Source: Streptomyces sp. NBC_00691 (GTDB lineage: Bacteria > Actinomycetota > Actinomycetes > Streptomycetales > Streptomycetaceae). Taken from it: DNA of 64,000 nt. The notes below the pieces were generated by a model. It was not told where the DNA came from. It made no database searches and worked only from the letters and a program-made list of their open reading frames with translations. The stretch spans positions 5,744,501 to 5,808,500 of the forward strand of contig NZ_CP109007.1 in assembly GCF_036226665.1 (NCBI RefSeq), in the 5' to 3' direction. Both the position numbers and the translations under genes were made by a program. Positions 15,501-26,380 of the stretch are shown one piece after another (position 1 is the stretch's first letter; each line of letters starts with the position of its first letter).

Positions 15501-17966
15501 GTGACGAGCCTCGAAGTCAGCGAAGAGACCGAAGATTCGGGACCCGGCGGTTACGCGGCGGCCCGGCTGCTCCTTCTCCACGAGAAGGAGCGGTCCGGGC
15601 CGCCGCGCCGTGCCGCCCTCGCCCGGCTCACCGACGAATGGCTGTCCGCGCTCTTCGCGGCCGCCGCACCACCCCGAGGAGTCGCCCTCGTCGCCGTCGG
15701 CGGCTACGGCCGCGCCGAGCTCTCCCCGCGCAGCGACCTCGATCTCCTCCTGCTCCACGACGGCAGCGCCGACAAGGCCGCGATCGCCGCCCTCGCCGAC
15801 CGCATCTGGTACCCCGTCTGGGACCTCGGGCTCGCCCTCGACCACTCCGTCCGCACCCCCGCGGAGGCCCGCGCCACCGCCGCCGACGACCTCAAGGTCC
15901 ACCTCGGCCTCCTCGACGCCCGGCCCCTCGCCGGCGACCACGGACTCGTCGCCGCCCTGCGCACCACCGTCCTCGCGGACTGGCGCAACCAGGCGCCCAA
16001 GCGCCTCCCCGAACTCGACGCCCTCTGCCGCGAACGCGCCGAACGCATGGGCGAGCTGCAGTTCCTCCTCGAACCCGACCTCAAGGAGGCCAGGGGCGGT
16101 CTCCGCGACGCCCAGGCCCTCCGCGCCGTCGCCGCCTCCTGGCTCGCCGACGCCCCCCGCGAGGGCCTCGACAGCGCCCGCCGCCGCCTCCTCGACGCCC
16201 GTGACGCCCTCCACCTCACCACCGGCCGCGCCACCGACCGGCTCGCCCTCCAGGAGCAGGACGCCGTCGCCGCCGAACTCGGCCTCCTCGACGCCGACAC
16301 CCTGCTCCGCGAGGTGTACGAGGCCGCCCGGACCATCTCGTACGCCACCGACGTCACCTGGCGCGAGGTCAACCGCGTCCTCAAGGCCCGCTCCGCCCGG
16401 CCCCGTCTCCGCACCCTCCTCGGGGGCCGGGGCGGCGGCAGGGCCGCCACCGGGAAGCCGCCCGTCGAGCGCACCCCGCTCGCCGAAGGCGTCGTCGAGA
16501 TGGACGGCGAGGTCGTCCTCGCCCGCACCGCCCGCCCGGAACGCGACCCCGTCCTGCCCCTGCGGGCAGCGGCCGCGGCCGCCCAGTCCGCCCTGCCGAT
16601 CTCCCTGCACGCGGTACGCCGCCTGGCCGCCACCGCCACCCCGCTGCCCGTGCCCTGGCCCGCCGAAGCCCGCGAGGAACTCGTCACCCTGCTCGGCGCC
16701 GGCGAGGCCACCGTTCCCGTCTGGGAGGCCCTGGAGGCCGAGGGGATCATCACCCGGCTGCTGCCCGACTGGGAGCGGGTCCGCTGCCGTCCCCAGCGCA
16801 ACCCCGTCCACACCTGGACCGTCGACCGCCACCTGGTCGAGACCGCCGTCCGCGCCTCCTCGCTCACCCGCCGCGTGGGCCGCCCCGACCTCCTCCTGGT
16901 CGCCGCCCTCCTCCACGACATCGGCAAGGGCTGGCCCGGCGACCACTCCGTCGCCGGCGAGACCATCGCCCGCGACCTCGCCGCCCGCATCGGCTTCGAC
17001 CGCACCGACGTCGCCACCGTCGCCACCGCCGTCCGCCACCACCTGCTCCTCGTCGAGACCGCCACCCGCCGCGACCTCGACGACCCCGCCACCGTCCACG
17101 CCGTCGCCACCGCGGTCGGCACCGTCGGCACCCTGGAGCTCCTGCACGCCCTCACCGAGGCCGACGCCCTCGCCACCGGACCCGCCGCCTGGTCCGCCTG
17201 GCGCGCCTCCCTCGTCGCCGACCTGGTCAAACGGGTCGCCGGAGTGCTGGCGGGGGAGACCCCGCCCGACCCCGAGGCCGCCGCCCCCAGCGCGGAACAG
17301 GAGCGGCTCGCCGTCGAGGCCCTGCGCACCGGCGAACCCGTCCTCGCCCTCCACACCGAACCGGTCGTCGCGGAACCCGCGGCACCCGAGCCGGTCGGCG
17401 TCGAGCTCGTCATCGCCCTGCCCGACCAGCCCGGCGTCCTGCCCGCCGTCGCCGGCGTCCTCGCCCTGCACCGGCTCACCGTCCGCGCCGCCGACCTCCG
17501 CGCCGTCGAACTCCCGCTCGACCTCGGAGCCGGCTCGGGACCCGTCCTCGTCCTCGACTGGCGGGTAGCCGCCGAGTACGGCTCCCTGCCCGAGGCCGCC
17601 CGGCTCCGCGCCGACCTCGTCCGCGCCCTCGACGGCTCCCTCGACATCCCCGCCCGGCTCGCCGAGCGCGAGGCCGCCTACCCCCGCCGGCGCGGTCTCA
17701 CCGCCCCGCCGCCCCGGGTCACCGTCGCCGCCGCGGACTCCCGCCTCGCCACCGTCATCGAGGTCCGCGCCCAGGACGCGCCCGGCCTCCTCCACCGGAT
17801 CGGCCGGGCCCTGGAGGGCGCGGACGTACGGGTGCGGAGCGCGCACGTGTCCACGCTCGGTGCCAACGCCGTCGACACCCTGTACGTGACCCGGCCCGAC
17901 GGCTCCCTGCTGCCCGACGAGGAGGCGATCGACCTGGCGCGGGCGCTGGAGTCGGCGCTCCGCTGA
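15501..17966 (+). CDS. glnD: [Protein-PII] nucleotidyltransferase GlnD
   Basis: An 821-residue bifunctional enzyme that adds nucleotides to and removes them from PII. Domains in order: nucleotidyltransferase with GGYGRAELSPRSDLD (Gly67-Gly68, Asp79 and Asp81), a helical linker (about 200-420), an HD phosphohydrolase domain with LLHDIGKG (His472-Asp473), and two C-terminal ACT domains (about 633-720 and 749-821) that sense glutamine. In Streptomyces the modification is adenylylation according to published work. GTG 15501 has AAGGAG seven bases upstream. It is the last gene of amtB-glnK-glnD. Confidence 0.95.
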   Translation: MTSLEVSEETEDSGPGGYAAARLLLLHEKERSGPPRRAALARLTDEWLSALFAAAAPPRGVALVAVGGYGRAELSPRSDLDLLLLHDGSADKAAIAALADRIWYPVWDLGLALDHSVRTPAEARATAADDLKVHLGLLDARPLAGDHGLVAALRTTVLADWRNQAPKRLPELDALCRERAERMGELQFLLEPDLKEARGGLRDAQALRAVAASWLADAPREGLDSARRRLLDARDALHLTTGRATDRLALQEQDAVAAELGLLDADTLLREVYEAARTISYATDVTWREVNRVLKARSARPRLRTLLGGRGGGRAATGKPPVERTPLAEGVVEMDGEVVLARTARPERDPVLPLRAAAAAAQSALPISLHAVRRLAATATPLPVPWPAEAREELVTLLGAGEATVPVWEALEAEGIITRLLPDWERVRCRPQRNPVHTWTVDRHLVETAVRASSLTRRVGRPDLLLVAALLHDIGKGWPGDHSVAGETIARDLAARIGFDRTDVATVATAVRHHLLLVETATRRDLDDPATVHAVATAVGTVGTLELLHALTEADALATGPAAWSAWRASLVADLVKRVAGVLAGETPPDPEAAAPSAEQERLAVEALRTGEPVLALHTEPVVAEPAAPEPVGVELVIALPDQPGVLPAVAGVLALHRLTVRAADLRAVELPLDLGAGSGPVLVLDWRVAAEYGSLPEAARLRADLVRALDGSLDIPARLAEREAAYPRRRGLTAPPPRVTVAAADSRLATVIEVRAQDAPGLLHRIGRALEGADVRVRSAHVSTLGANAVDTLYVTRPDGSLLPDEEAIDLARALESALR

Positions 17967-18084
17967 ACCCCGGTCCCCGCCGCTCCCGCGCGCCGGTTTC
18001 GGCGGGCGGGGGCACACACTTCGAGCGGCCCGATACCCTGGAGGGCAATCCGACCGCCCCCGACACCGAGGATCCGCGACCGCC

Positions 18085-19638
18085 GTGTTCGATACCCTCT
18101 CCGACCGCCTTGCAGCGACCTTCAAGAACCTCCGCGGCAAGGGCCGTCTGTCCGAGGCGGACATCGACGCCACCGCGCGCGAAATCCGTATCGCGCTGCT
18201 CGAAGCGGATGTCGCCCTGCCGGTCGTCCGGTCCTTCATCAAGCAGGTCAAGGAGCGCGCCCTCGGCATCGAGGTCTCGCAGGCCCTGAACCCGGCCCAG
18301 CAGGTCATCAAGATCGTCAACGAGGAGCTCGTCGGCATCCTCGGCGGCGAGACCCGGCGCCTGCGGTTCGCCAAGACCGCGCCCACCGTGATCATGCTGG
18401 CCGGCCTCCAGGGTGCCGGTAAGACCACCCTCGCCGGAAAGCTCGGCCTCTGGCTCAAGGGCCAGGGCCACTCGCCGCTGCTCGTCGCCTGCGACCTCCA
18501 GCGCCCCAACGCCGTCACCCAGCTCGGTGTCGTCGCCGAGCGCGCCGGAGTGGCCTTCTACGGCCCGCAGCCGGGCAACGGCGTCGGCGACCCGGTCCAG
18601 GTCGCGAAGGACTCCATCGAGTTCGCCCGGACCAAGATGTACGACGTCGTCATCGTCGACACCGCCGGCCGCCTCGGCATCGACCAGGAGCTGATGCAGC
18701 AGGCCGCGGACATCCGCGACGCCGTCAGCCCCGACGAGGTCCTCTTCGTCGTCGACGCCATGATCGGTCAGGACGCGGTCAACACCGCCGAGGCCTTCCG
18801 CGACGGCGTCGGCTTCGACGGCGTCGTGCTCTCCAAGCTCGACGGCGACGCCCGCGGTGGTGCCGCGCTCTCCATCGCGCACGTCACCGGCAAGCAGATC
18901 ATGTTCGCCTCCAACGGCGAGAAGCTGGACGAGTTCGACGCGTTCCACCCGGACCGCATGGCGTCCCGCATCCTCGGCATGGGCGACATGCTCTCCCTCA
19001 TCGAGAAGGCGCAGCAGACCTTCGACGAGGAAGAGGCCGCCAAGATGGCCTCGAAGCTCGCGTCGAAGAAGGGCCAGGAGTTCACGCTCGACGACTTCCT
19101 GGCGCAGATGGAGCAGGTCCGCAAGATGGGCTCCATCTCGAAGCTCCTCGGCATGCTCCCGGGCATGGGCCAGATGAAGGAGCAGATCGCCAACATCGAC
19201 GAGAAGGATGTCGACCGCACGGCCGCCATCATCAAGTCGATGACCCCGGGCGAGCGCCACGACCCGACCATCATCAACGGCTCGCGCCGCGCCCGTATCG
19301 CCAAGGGCTCCGGCGTGGAGGTCAGCGCGGTCAAGGGCCTCGTCGAGCGGTTCTTCGAGGCCCGCAAGATGATGTCCCGCATGGCCCAGGGCGGCGGCCT
19401 CCCCGGTATGCCGGGCATGCCGGGCATGGGCGGTGGGCCCGGCCGGCAGAAGAAGCAGGTCAAGCAGGCCAAGGGCAAGCGCAAGAGCGGCAACCCGATG
19501 AAGCGGAAGGCCGATGAGCAGGCCGCCGCGGAGCGCCGCGACCAGGCGCAGCAGGGCGGGGCCTTCGGTCTGCCGGCGCCGGGGCAGGCCCCGAAGGACT
19601 TCGAGCTGCCGGACGAGTTCAAGAAGTTCATGAGCTGA
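18085..19638 (+). CDS. ffh: Signal recognition particle protein Ffh (SRP54)
   Basis: A 517-residue SRP GTPase that binds signal sequences and 4.5S RNA and delivers ribosomes to FtsY. The N domain is at 1-95. The G domain has GLQGAGKTT at about 107-115, RPNAVTQL, DTAGRLG and SKLDGDARGG. The Met-rich M domain (about 330-440) ends with the GLPGMPGMPGMGG stretch, followed by a Lys/Arg-rich tail and an extra 60-residue C-terminus. GTG 18085 begins VFDTLSDRLA, the usual family start. The promoter is probably in the 118-base gap, where GATACCCT could be a -10. A strong terminator follows. Confidence 0.97.
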   Translation: MFDTLSDRLAATFKNLRGKGRLSEADIDATAREIRIALLEADVALPVVRSFIKQVKERALGIEVSQALNPAQQVIKIVNEELVGILGGETRRLRFAKTAPTVIMLAGLQGAGKTTLAGKLGLWLKGQGHSPLLVACDLQRPNAVTQLGVVAERAGVAFYGPQPGNGVGDPVQVAKDSIEFARTKMYDVVIVDTAGRLGIDQELMQQAADIRDAVSPDEVLFVVDAMIGQDAVNTAEAFRDGVGFDGVVLSKLDGDARGGAALSIAHVTGKQIMFASNGEKLDEFDAFHPDRMASRILGMGDMLSLIEKAQQTFDEEEAAKMASKLASKKGQEFTLDDFLAQMEQVRKMGSISKLLGMLPGMGQMKEQIANIDEKDVDRTAAIIKSMTPGERHDPTIINGSRRARIAKGSGVEVSAVKGLVERFFEARKMMSRMAQGGGLPGMPGMPGMGGGPGRQKKQVKQAKGKRKSGNPMKRKADEQAAAERRDQAQQGGAFGLPAPGQAPKDFELPDEFKKFMS

Positions 19639-19687
19639 CCGCGGTCGGCCGGCGGCCCGCCGTCGATCCGGCCTCGACCGCGTGGTG

Positions 19688-19727
19688 AGGGGCCCGGGGT
19701 GGTGCGAAACCGCCCCGGGCCCCTTTT
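19688..19727 (+). terminator. Intrinsic terminator after ffh
   Basis: A 16-pair stem with one G-T pair and a GCGAA loop is followed by TTTTC. This is the clearest rho-independent terminator on the forward strand in the window. Confidence 0.92.
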
Positions 19728-19806
19728 CATCCCTCCGGACCGTCCGCGATGCCGGGTTCGTCCCGCTCTTCGATACTGGGGCCACAGCCGCCCCGAGGAG
19801 AGCCCT

Positions 19807-21729
<1,923 letters not shown>

Positions 21730-21776
21730 GCCGGCCGCCACGGGCCGGCCCCCGGTGTCCTTCCGCGTTCCGCCCT

Positions 21777-22502
21777 CTACGGCACCCGGGCGACGACGTA
21801 CCGGAAGACGTTCGGCATCCACACCGTGCCGTCCGCGCGCACGTGCGGGGCGAGCGCCTCCTCGATCTCCTTCTCGACCTGCGCGAGCTCCGTCGCCCGC
21901 ACGGCCTCGTCGAACGCACCCGTCGACAGCAGCCCGCGCACCGCGCTGCCCTCGTCGGCGTACCCGAACGGACAGGCCACCCGGCCCGAACCGGCCGGCC
22001 GCAGCCCCGCACCGGCCGCCAGCGCCTCCAGGTCCGTCCGCAGGCCCGGCCGGCGGTCCGCGAGCCGTGCCGCGACCCGCAGCACCGCCTCCGTGGCGCA
22101 CCGCTCCGGCGGCCCCCAGCCGGCGAGCACGACCGTCGCGCCCGACTGGGCCGTACGGGTGAGCGCCGCGAGTTCCGGCAGGAGCGCGTCCGTCGTGTGG
22201 AAGGCCGTGATCACGTCGTACGTGTCGCCCTCGGGGGGCTCCTCCGAGACCGTCACGCCGTCGGGGAGCCGCTCCCTGGCCAGCTCCAGGCGCGCGTGGT
22301 CCCGGTCCGCGCCGGCCACCCGGGCGCCCCGCGCCGCCGCCATGAGAAGCGCCAGGCCCGAGCCGCAGCGGAGGCCCAGGACCCGGGTTCCGGCGCCCAC
22401 GCCGAGGCGGTCGTACACCGCCTCGTAGAGCGGGGCGAGCATCCGTTCCTGGATCTCGGCCCAGTCACGCGCGGGGTGGTGCGGGACGAGCGTAGGTGTC
22501 AT
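21777..22502 (-). CDS. SAM-dependent methyltransferase-like protein
   Basis: A 241-residue class I methyltransferase fold protein. The SAM-binding loop should be GVGAGTRVLGLRCGSGLAL at about 38-56, where LGLRCGSGLA replaces the usual D-x-G-x-G; an acidic ADRDHARLELA segment ends strand 2, and YDVITAFHTTDALLP follows. The substrate is unknown. ATG 22502 is chosen because the family starts near this point; the frame continues 28 codons upstream without a better ribosome site. It is convergent with ftsH, from which it is separated by a short GCCGGCC hairpin at 21730-21749. A weakly conserved, perhaps regulatory, enzyme. Confidence 0.75.
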   Translation of the reverse strand: MTPTLVPHHPARDWAEIQERMLAPLYEAVYDRLGVGAGTRVLGLRCGSGLALLMAAARGARVAGADRDHARLELARERLPDGVTVSEEPPEGDTYDVITAFHTTDALLPELAALTRTAQSGATVVLAGWGPPERCATEAVLRVAARLADRRPGLRTDLEALAAGAGLRPAGSGRVACPFGYADEGSAVRGLLSTGAFDEAVRATELAQVEKEIEEALAPHVRADGTVWMPNVFRYVVARVP

Positions 22503-22621
22503 GGAAAAGTGCCCCAATCCGTGCTCGGACGACGACCCCCCGTAGTCAGGGAACTGCGCATCCCGTGCCGCGTCCAGTGCTCGCACCGCACCGATTCGTC
22601 CGGAAGAGAGGCGACCCGGTA

Positions 22622-22867
22622 ATGTCCCTGTCAGGCTTCCCGGTACGCCCGGGAGCCGTTCCCCGAAGAGGCGCGCGCACCGCGGCCGCCCGCCGGGGCG
22701 TATGCGCCACTACGCACCAGCTTGACGCCCCCTGCGTGAGTTCTCCGCAGATCTGCGCACTGGCCCTCGTCACGACCCATCGACGGCAACTGACGGGTAC
22801 GTGCAAAATATTTGGGATGCCCCGGAATGGAACCCGGGGGCACTTCGGCTCGTTGTACGCGACGTGA
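22622..22867 (+). CDS. Possible 81-residue upstream ORF coupled to the sprT-like gene
   Basis: ATG 22622 stands ten bases after GAGAGG, and the frame ends at TGA 22865-22867, overlapping the GTG start of the sprT-like gene as GTGA. The product is basic, has four Cys, and resembles no family I know. Codon third positions are less G/C-biased than in its neighbours and it includes AAA-ATA-TTT, so it may be a leader ORF, or not coding at all. The overlap would explain why the downstream gene has no Shine-Dalgarno sequence. Confidence 0.35.
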   Translation: MSLSGFPVRPGAVPRRGARTAAARRGVCATTHQLDAPCVSSPQICALALVTTHRRQLTGTCKIFGMPRNGTRGHFGSLYAT

Positions 22868-23457
22868 GCACGACACCACCTGTTCTCGCCGCAGAGCTGG
22901 CACAGGCGTGGGCCGACATTCAGCGGCACCACCCCGAGCTGCCCGATCTTGCCGCGCCCGAGTCCCTGATCGGAGAGTCCTCGTCCGCCTGCGGCGCCGA
23001 GCTCTCCTTCGAACGACTGCTCCACGAGGCAGTCCACGGCATCGCCGCCGCCCGGGGTGTCCGCGACACCTCCCGCGCCGGCCGCTATCACAACCGCAGA
23101 TTCCTCGCGATCGCCGAGGAGATGGGCCTCGACCACCCCGAGGAGCCGCACGCCAGCAGCGGCTTCTCCCTGGTCACGCTCAACCCCGAGGCGAGGCGGC
23201 GGTACCGCCCCACCATGGAGCGGCTCCAGCGCGCCCTCAAGGCCCACACGGTCGCCACGGCGGCCGACACCAAGCGCTCCTTCCGCGGACCGGCCGCCCG
23301 GCACGGCTCCTCGGGCGGTGGTGTCCGCGTCAAGGCCGTCTGCGACTGCGGACGGAACGTGCGCGTGGTGCCCTCGGTGCTCGCCCAGGCCCCGATCGTC
23401 TGCGGCGGCTGCGGCAAGCCCTTCCGCATCCCGGAGACCGTGGGCGCCGCGAGCTGA
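22864..23457 (+). CDS. SprT-like zinc metallopeptidase-fold protein
   Basis: A 197-residue protein with a zincin motif HEAVH (His54-Glu55, His58) and the following YHNRRF element (about 75-80) that marks SprT-like proteins. A C-terminal zinc ribbon is formed by CDC (Cys160, Cys162) and CGGC (Cys180, Cys183). By analogy with Spartan proteins it might degrade DNA-bound or crosslinked proteins; in bacteria the role is not established. GTG 22864 is used because the residues upstream do not resemble the family. No Shine-Dalgarno sequence is present. It precedes rpsP by 155 bases. Confidence 0.8.
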   Translation: MSTTPPVLAAELAQAWADIQRHHPELPDLAAPESLIGESSSACGAELSFERLLHEAVHGIAAARGVRDTSRAGRYHNRRFLAIAEEMGLDHPEEPHASSGFSLVTLNPEARRRYRPTMERLQRALKAHTVATAADTKRSFRGPAARHGSSGGGVRVKAVCDCGRNVRVVPSVLAQAPIVCGGCGKPFRIPETVGAAS

Positions 23458-23612
23458 CCTCGCGGTGTGTGGCACAATGGCTAGCTGTACTCGACAGTCG
23501 CACAGGACCCCTCTCTCCTCCGGCTGACGCGTCCATCGGGCATCCGAGTACCGCAACCCCACGTGGCATCTCAAAGTGCCCAACCACGTCAAGACCAGGA
23601 GACACCACTCCA

Positions 23613-24056
23613 GTGGCAGTCAAGATCAAGCTCAAGCGCCTCGGCAAGATTCGCCAGCCGCACTACCGCATCGTCGTCGCCGACTCGCGCACCCGCCGCG
23701 ACGGCCGCGCGATCGAGGAGATCGGCCTCTACCACCCGACGTACAACCCGTCGCGTATCGAGGTCGACTCCGAGCGTGCGCAGTACTGGCTGTCCGTCGG
23801 CGCCCAGCCGACCGAGCCGGTCCTCGCCATCCTGAAGCTCACGGGCGACTGGCAGAAGGCCAAGGGCCTCCCGGCCCCCGAGAAGGCTCTGCTCGTCCCC
23901 GCGACGAAGGAGGCCAAGCGCGCCTCGTTCGACGAGTTCGCGAAGGCCCTCGAGAGCGGCGACGACAAGGGTGAGGCCATCACCCCGAAGGCCAAGAAGG
24001 CCGACAAGAAGGCGGACGAGGCCGAGGCCGCGTCCACCGAGTCGACCGAGGCCTGA
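23613..24056 (+). CDS. rpsP: 30S ribosomal protein bS16
   Basis: A 147-residue bS16 needed for assembly of the 30S body. The core MAVKIKLKRLGKIRQPHYRI opens the protein and VDSERAQYWLSVGAQPTEPV is typical. Residues after about 80 form an Ala/Lys/Glu extension, as the family norm is 80-90 residues. GTG 23613 lies ten bases after AGGAGA. A CACAAT hexamer at about 23471 may belong to the promoter. It starts the operon rpsP-khpA-rimM-trmD-rplS; khpA begins two bases after its stop. Confidence 0.96.
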   Translation: MAVKIKLKRLGKIRQPHYRIVVADSRTRRDGRAIEEIGLYHPTYNPSRIEVDSERAQYWLSVGAQPTEPVLAILKLTGDWQKAKGLPAPEKALLVPATKEAKRASFDEFAKALESGDDKGEAITPKAKKADKKADEAEAASTESTEA

Positions 24057-24058
24057 TC

Positions 24059-24298
24059 ATGCTCGAGGAGGCTCTCGAGCACCTCGTGAAGGGCATCGTC
24101 GACAACCCCGACGACGTGCAGGTTGCCTCGCGCACCCTGCGCCGCGGCCGTGTGCTGGAGGTCCGGGTCCACCCGGACGACCTCGGCAAGGTGATCGGCC
24201 GCAACGGCCGCACCGCACGCGCGCTGCGTACCGTCGTGGGCGCCATCGGCGGCCGTGGCATCCGGGTCGACCTCGTCGACGTGGACCAGGTCCGCTGA
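24059..24298 (+). CDS. khpA: KH-domain RNA-binding protein KhpA
   Basis: A 79-residue single KH domain with the GxxG loop in IGRNGRTAR at about 44-52, the size and form of KhpA/YlqC. It binds RNA, often as a dimer with KhpB (Jag), in Gram-positive bacteria. It begins two bases after rpsP, so the two are translated together. A hairpin follows before rimM, perhaps lowering expression of the modification enzymes relative to bS16. Confidence 0.93.
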   Translation: MLEEALEHLVKGIVDNPDDVQVASRTLRRGRVLEVRVHPDDLGKVIGRNGRTARALRTVVGAIGGRGIRVDLVDVDQVR

Positions 24299-24331
24299 AC
24301 AGGCCGGCAGCATCACCTTAGTTGTGCCGGC

Positions 24332-24369
24332 ACGGGCCGGGGAGGGCTTACGAGCCCGCCCCGGCCCGT
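24332..24369 (+). terminator. Hairpin between khpA and rimM (partial terminator or attenuator)
   Basis: Arms of 11 and 5 pairs separated by one A/G mismatch close a four-base loop. No T-tract follows and the operon continues, so partial termination or transcript stabilisation is likely. Confidence 0.7.
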
Positions 24370-24414
24370 TGTCGTTCGCGTCGTACGAGCTGTGTGACAG
24401 GAGAGTGTGGAGCA

Positions 24415-25029
24415 GTGCAGTTGGTAGTCGCGCGGATCGGCCGCGCCCACGGGATCAAGGGCGAGGTCACCGTCGAGGTACGCACGGACGAGCCCGAACT
24501 CAGGCTCGGCCCCGGTGCCGTACTGCGCACCGACCCGGCCTCCGCCGGGCCGCTGACCATCGAGACCGGCCGGGTGCACAGCGGCCGGCTGTTGCTGCGC
24601 TTCGAGGGCGTCCGCGACCGCACCGGCGCCGAGGCCCTGCGCAACATCCTCCTCATCGCCGAGGTCGACCCCACGGAGATGCCCGAGGAGGAGGACGAGT
24701 ACTACGACCACCAGCTCATGGACCTGGACGTGGTGCTCGCCGACGGCACCGAGATCGGCCGCATCACCGAGATCTCCCACCTGCCGTCCCAGGACCTCTT
24801 CATCGTCGAGCGCCCCGACGGCACCGAGCTGATGATCCCGTTCGTCGAGTCGATCGTCACCGAGATCGACCTGGAGGAGCAGCGGGCCGTCATCGATCCG
24901 CCGCCCGGCCTGATCGACGACCGCGCCGAGATCGTCTCCTCGCGCGACGAGTCCGGTGACTCCGACGAGGACTCCGGTGCGGAGTCCGGCGACGCGTCCG
25001 CCGACGAGTCCGGTGAGGACCAGGCATGA
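24415..25029 (+). CDS. rimM: Ribosome maturation factor RimM
   Basis: A 204-residue two-domain protein that binds uS19 and matures the 30S head. The start QLVVARIGRAHGIKGEVTVE is diagnostic, and the PRC-barrel domain (about 95-170) contains YYDHQLMDLDV and PFVESIVTEID. The final 30 residues are a Ser/Asp/Glu repeat such as DESGDSDEDSG, absent in most RimM proteins. GTG 24415 follows GGAGAG by about nine bases. The trmD ATG overlaps its stop codon as ATGA. Confidence 0.96.
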   Translation: MQLVVARIGRAHGIKGEVTVEVRTDEPELRLGPGAVLRTDPASAGPLTIETGRVHSGRLLLRFEGVRDRTGAEALRNILLIAEVDPTEMPEEEDEYYDHQLMDLDVVLADGTEIGRITEISHLPSQDLFIVERPDGTELMIPFVESIVTEIDLEEQRAVIDPPPGLIDDRAEIVSSRDESGDSDEDSGAESGDASADESGEDQA

Positions 25030-25847
25030 GGCTCGACGTCGTCACGATCTTCCCCGAGTACCTCGAACCGCTGAACGTCTCCCTCGTCGGCAAGGCCCGC
25101 GCGCGCGGACAGCTCGACGTCCACGTCCACGACCTGAGGGACTGGACGTACGACCGGCACAACACCGTCGACGACACCCCGTACGGCGGCGGTCCCGGCA
25201 TGGTCATGAAGACCGACCCCTGGGGCGACGCGCTCGACCAGACGCTCGCCGACGGCTACGAGAGCGGCGCCCACGGGCCCGTCGTCGTCGTCCCGACCCC
25301 CAGCGGCCGGCCCTTCACCCAGGAGCTCGCCGTCGAACTCTCCGAGCGGCCCTGGCTGATCTTCACCCCGGCCCGCTACGAGGGCATCGACCGCCGCGTC
25401 ATGGACGAGTACGCGACCCGGATGCCCGTCTACGAGGTCTCCATCGGCGACTACGTCCTGGCCGGCGGCGAGGCCGCCGTCCTCGTCGTCACCGAGGCCG
25501 TGGCCCGTCTCCTGCCCGGCGTCCTCGGCAACGCCGAGTCCCACCGGGACGACTCCTTCGCCCCCGGCGCCATGGCCAACCTCCTCGAAGGCCCCGTCTA
25601 CACCAAGCCCCCCGAGTGGCGGGGCCGGGGCATCCCCGACGTCCTCCTCAGCGGGCACCACGGCAAGATCGCCCGCTGGCGGCGCGACGAGGCCTTCCGC
25701 CGCACCGCCGCCCACCGGCCCGATCTCATCGAGCGCTGCGACCCGGCCGCCTTCGACAAGAAGGACCGCGAGATCCTCTCGATGATGGGCTGGGCGCCCG
25801 AGCCCGGCGGCCGATTTTGGCGCAAGCTCGACGACGTGGAAGAATAG
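25026..25847 (+). CDS. trmD: tRNA (guanine-37-N1)-methyltransferase TrmD
   Basis: A 273-residue SPOUT methyltransferase that methylates G37 of tRNAs, preventing frameshifts. MRLDVVTIFPEY opens the protein, PYGGGPGMVMK marks the first half, the trefoil-knot region contains CEG-like ARYEGIDRRV and SIGDYVLAGGE, and NAESHRDDSF lies in the linker. It overlaps rimM by four bases (ATGA) and is followed after 128 bases by rplS. Length normal for actinobacteria. Confidence 0.97.
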   Translation: MRLDVVTIFPEYLEPLNVSLVGKARARGQLDVHVHDLRDWTYDRHNTVDDTPYGGGPGMVMKTDPWGDALDQTLADGYESGAHGPVVVVPTPSGRPFTQELAVELSERPWLIFTPARYEGIDRRVMDEYATRMPVYEVSIGDYVLAGGEAAVLVVTEAVARLLPGVLGNAESHRDDSFAPGAMANLLEGPVYTKPPEWRGRGIPDVLLSGHHGKIARWRRDEAFRRTAAHRPDLIERCDPAAFDKKDREILSMMGWAPEPGGRFWRKLDDVEE

Positions 25848-25975
25848 GCCGCTGTCGTCCGTCCGGCGCGCGCCCCTGCCACAGGGGGAACGACGCCGCC
25901 AGGAACGGACGATCTTCCGAATCACTTCGAACGTACCGCTGGTGACCTGTGGCATCAGCGAGGAAAGAGACCTCC

Positions 25976-26326
25976 ATGGCCTCCCTGCTCGACCAGGTCA
26001 ACGCGGGTTCGCTCCGCTCCGACCTCCCCGCCTTCCGCCCCGGCGACACCGTGAACGTCCACGTGCGCGTCATCGAAGGCAGCCGCTCGCGTATCCAGCA
26101 GTTCAAGGGCGTCGTCATCCGTCGCCAGGGTTCGGGCGTCAGCGAGACCTTCACGGTCCGCAAGGTCTCGTTCTCCGTCGGCGTCGAGCGCACCTTCCCG
26201 GTGAACAGCCCGATCTTCGAGAAGATCGAGCTCGTGACCCGCGGTGACGTCCGTCGCGCCAAGCTCTACTACCTGCGTGAGCTGCGCGGCAAGGCTGCCA
26301 AGATCAAGGAGAAGCGCGACCGCTGA
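25976..26326 (+). CDS. rplS: 50S ribosomal protein bL19
   Basis: A 116-residue bL19 at the subunit interface. It reads MASLLDQVNAGSLRSDLPAF and contains RIQQFKGVVIRRQGSG and FPVNSPIFEKIELV, all standard. ATG 25976 is chosen over an in-frame start nine codons upstream; AGGAAAGAG precedes it. It closes the rpsP-rplS block; the 128 bases before it may hold its own leader. sipW starts 69 bases later from its own promoter. Confidence 0.97.
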   Translation: MASLLDQVNAGSLRSDLPAFRPGDTVNVHVRVIEGSRSRIQQFKGVVIRRQGSGVSETFTVRKVSFSVGVERTFPVNSPIFEKIELVTRGDVRRAKLYYLRELRGKAAKIKEKRDR

Positions 26327-26380
26327 GCTCAGGCTCCCGGCACGCTCGACGCTTCCGAGCCCTCGCACAGGCAGTCCGGA

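Noticed and set aside
14913..18518. Reverse-strand ORF of 1201 codons
   Set aside because: Shadow of amtB, glnK, glnD and ffh. No domain is recognisable.
22800..22850. Cloverleaf-like GCCCCGGAATGGAACCCGGG segment as a tRNA
   Set aside because: It has no complete acceptor stem, anticodon arm or T-loop.
24332..24369. End of the rpsP operon at this hairpin
   Set aside because: No T-tract and no clear new promoter before rimM. The operon probably continues.
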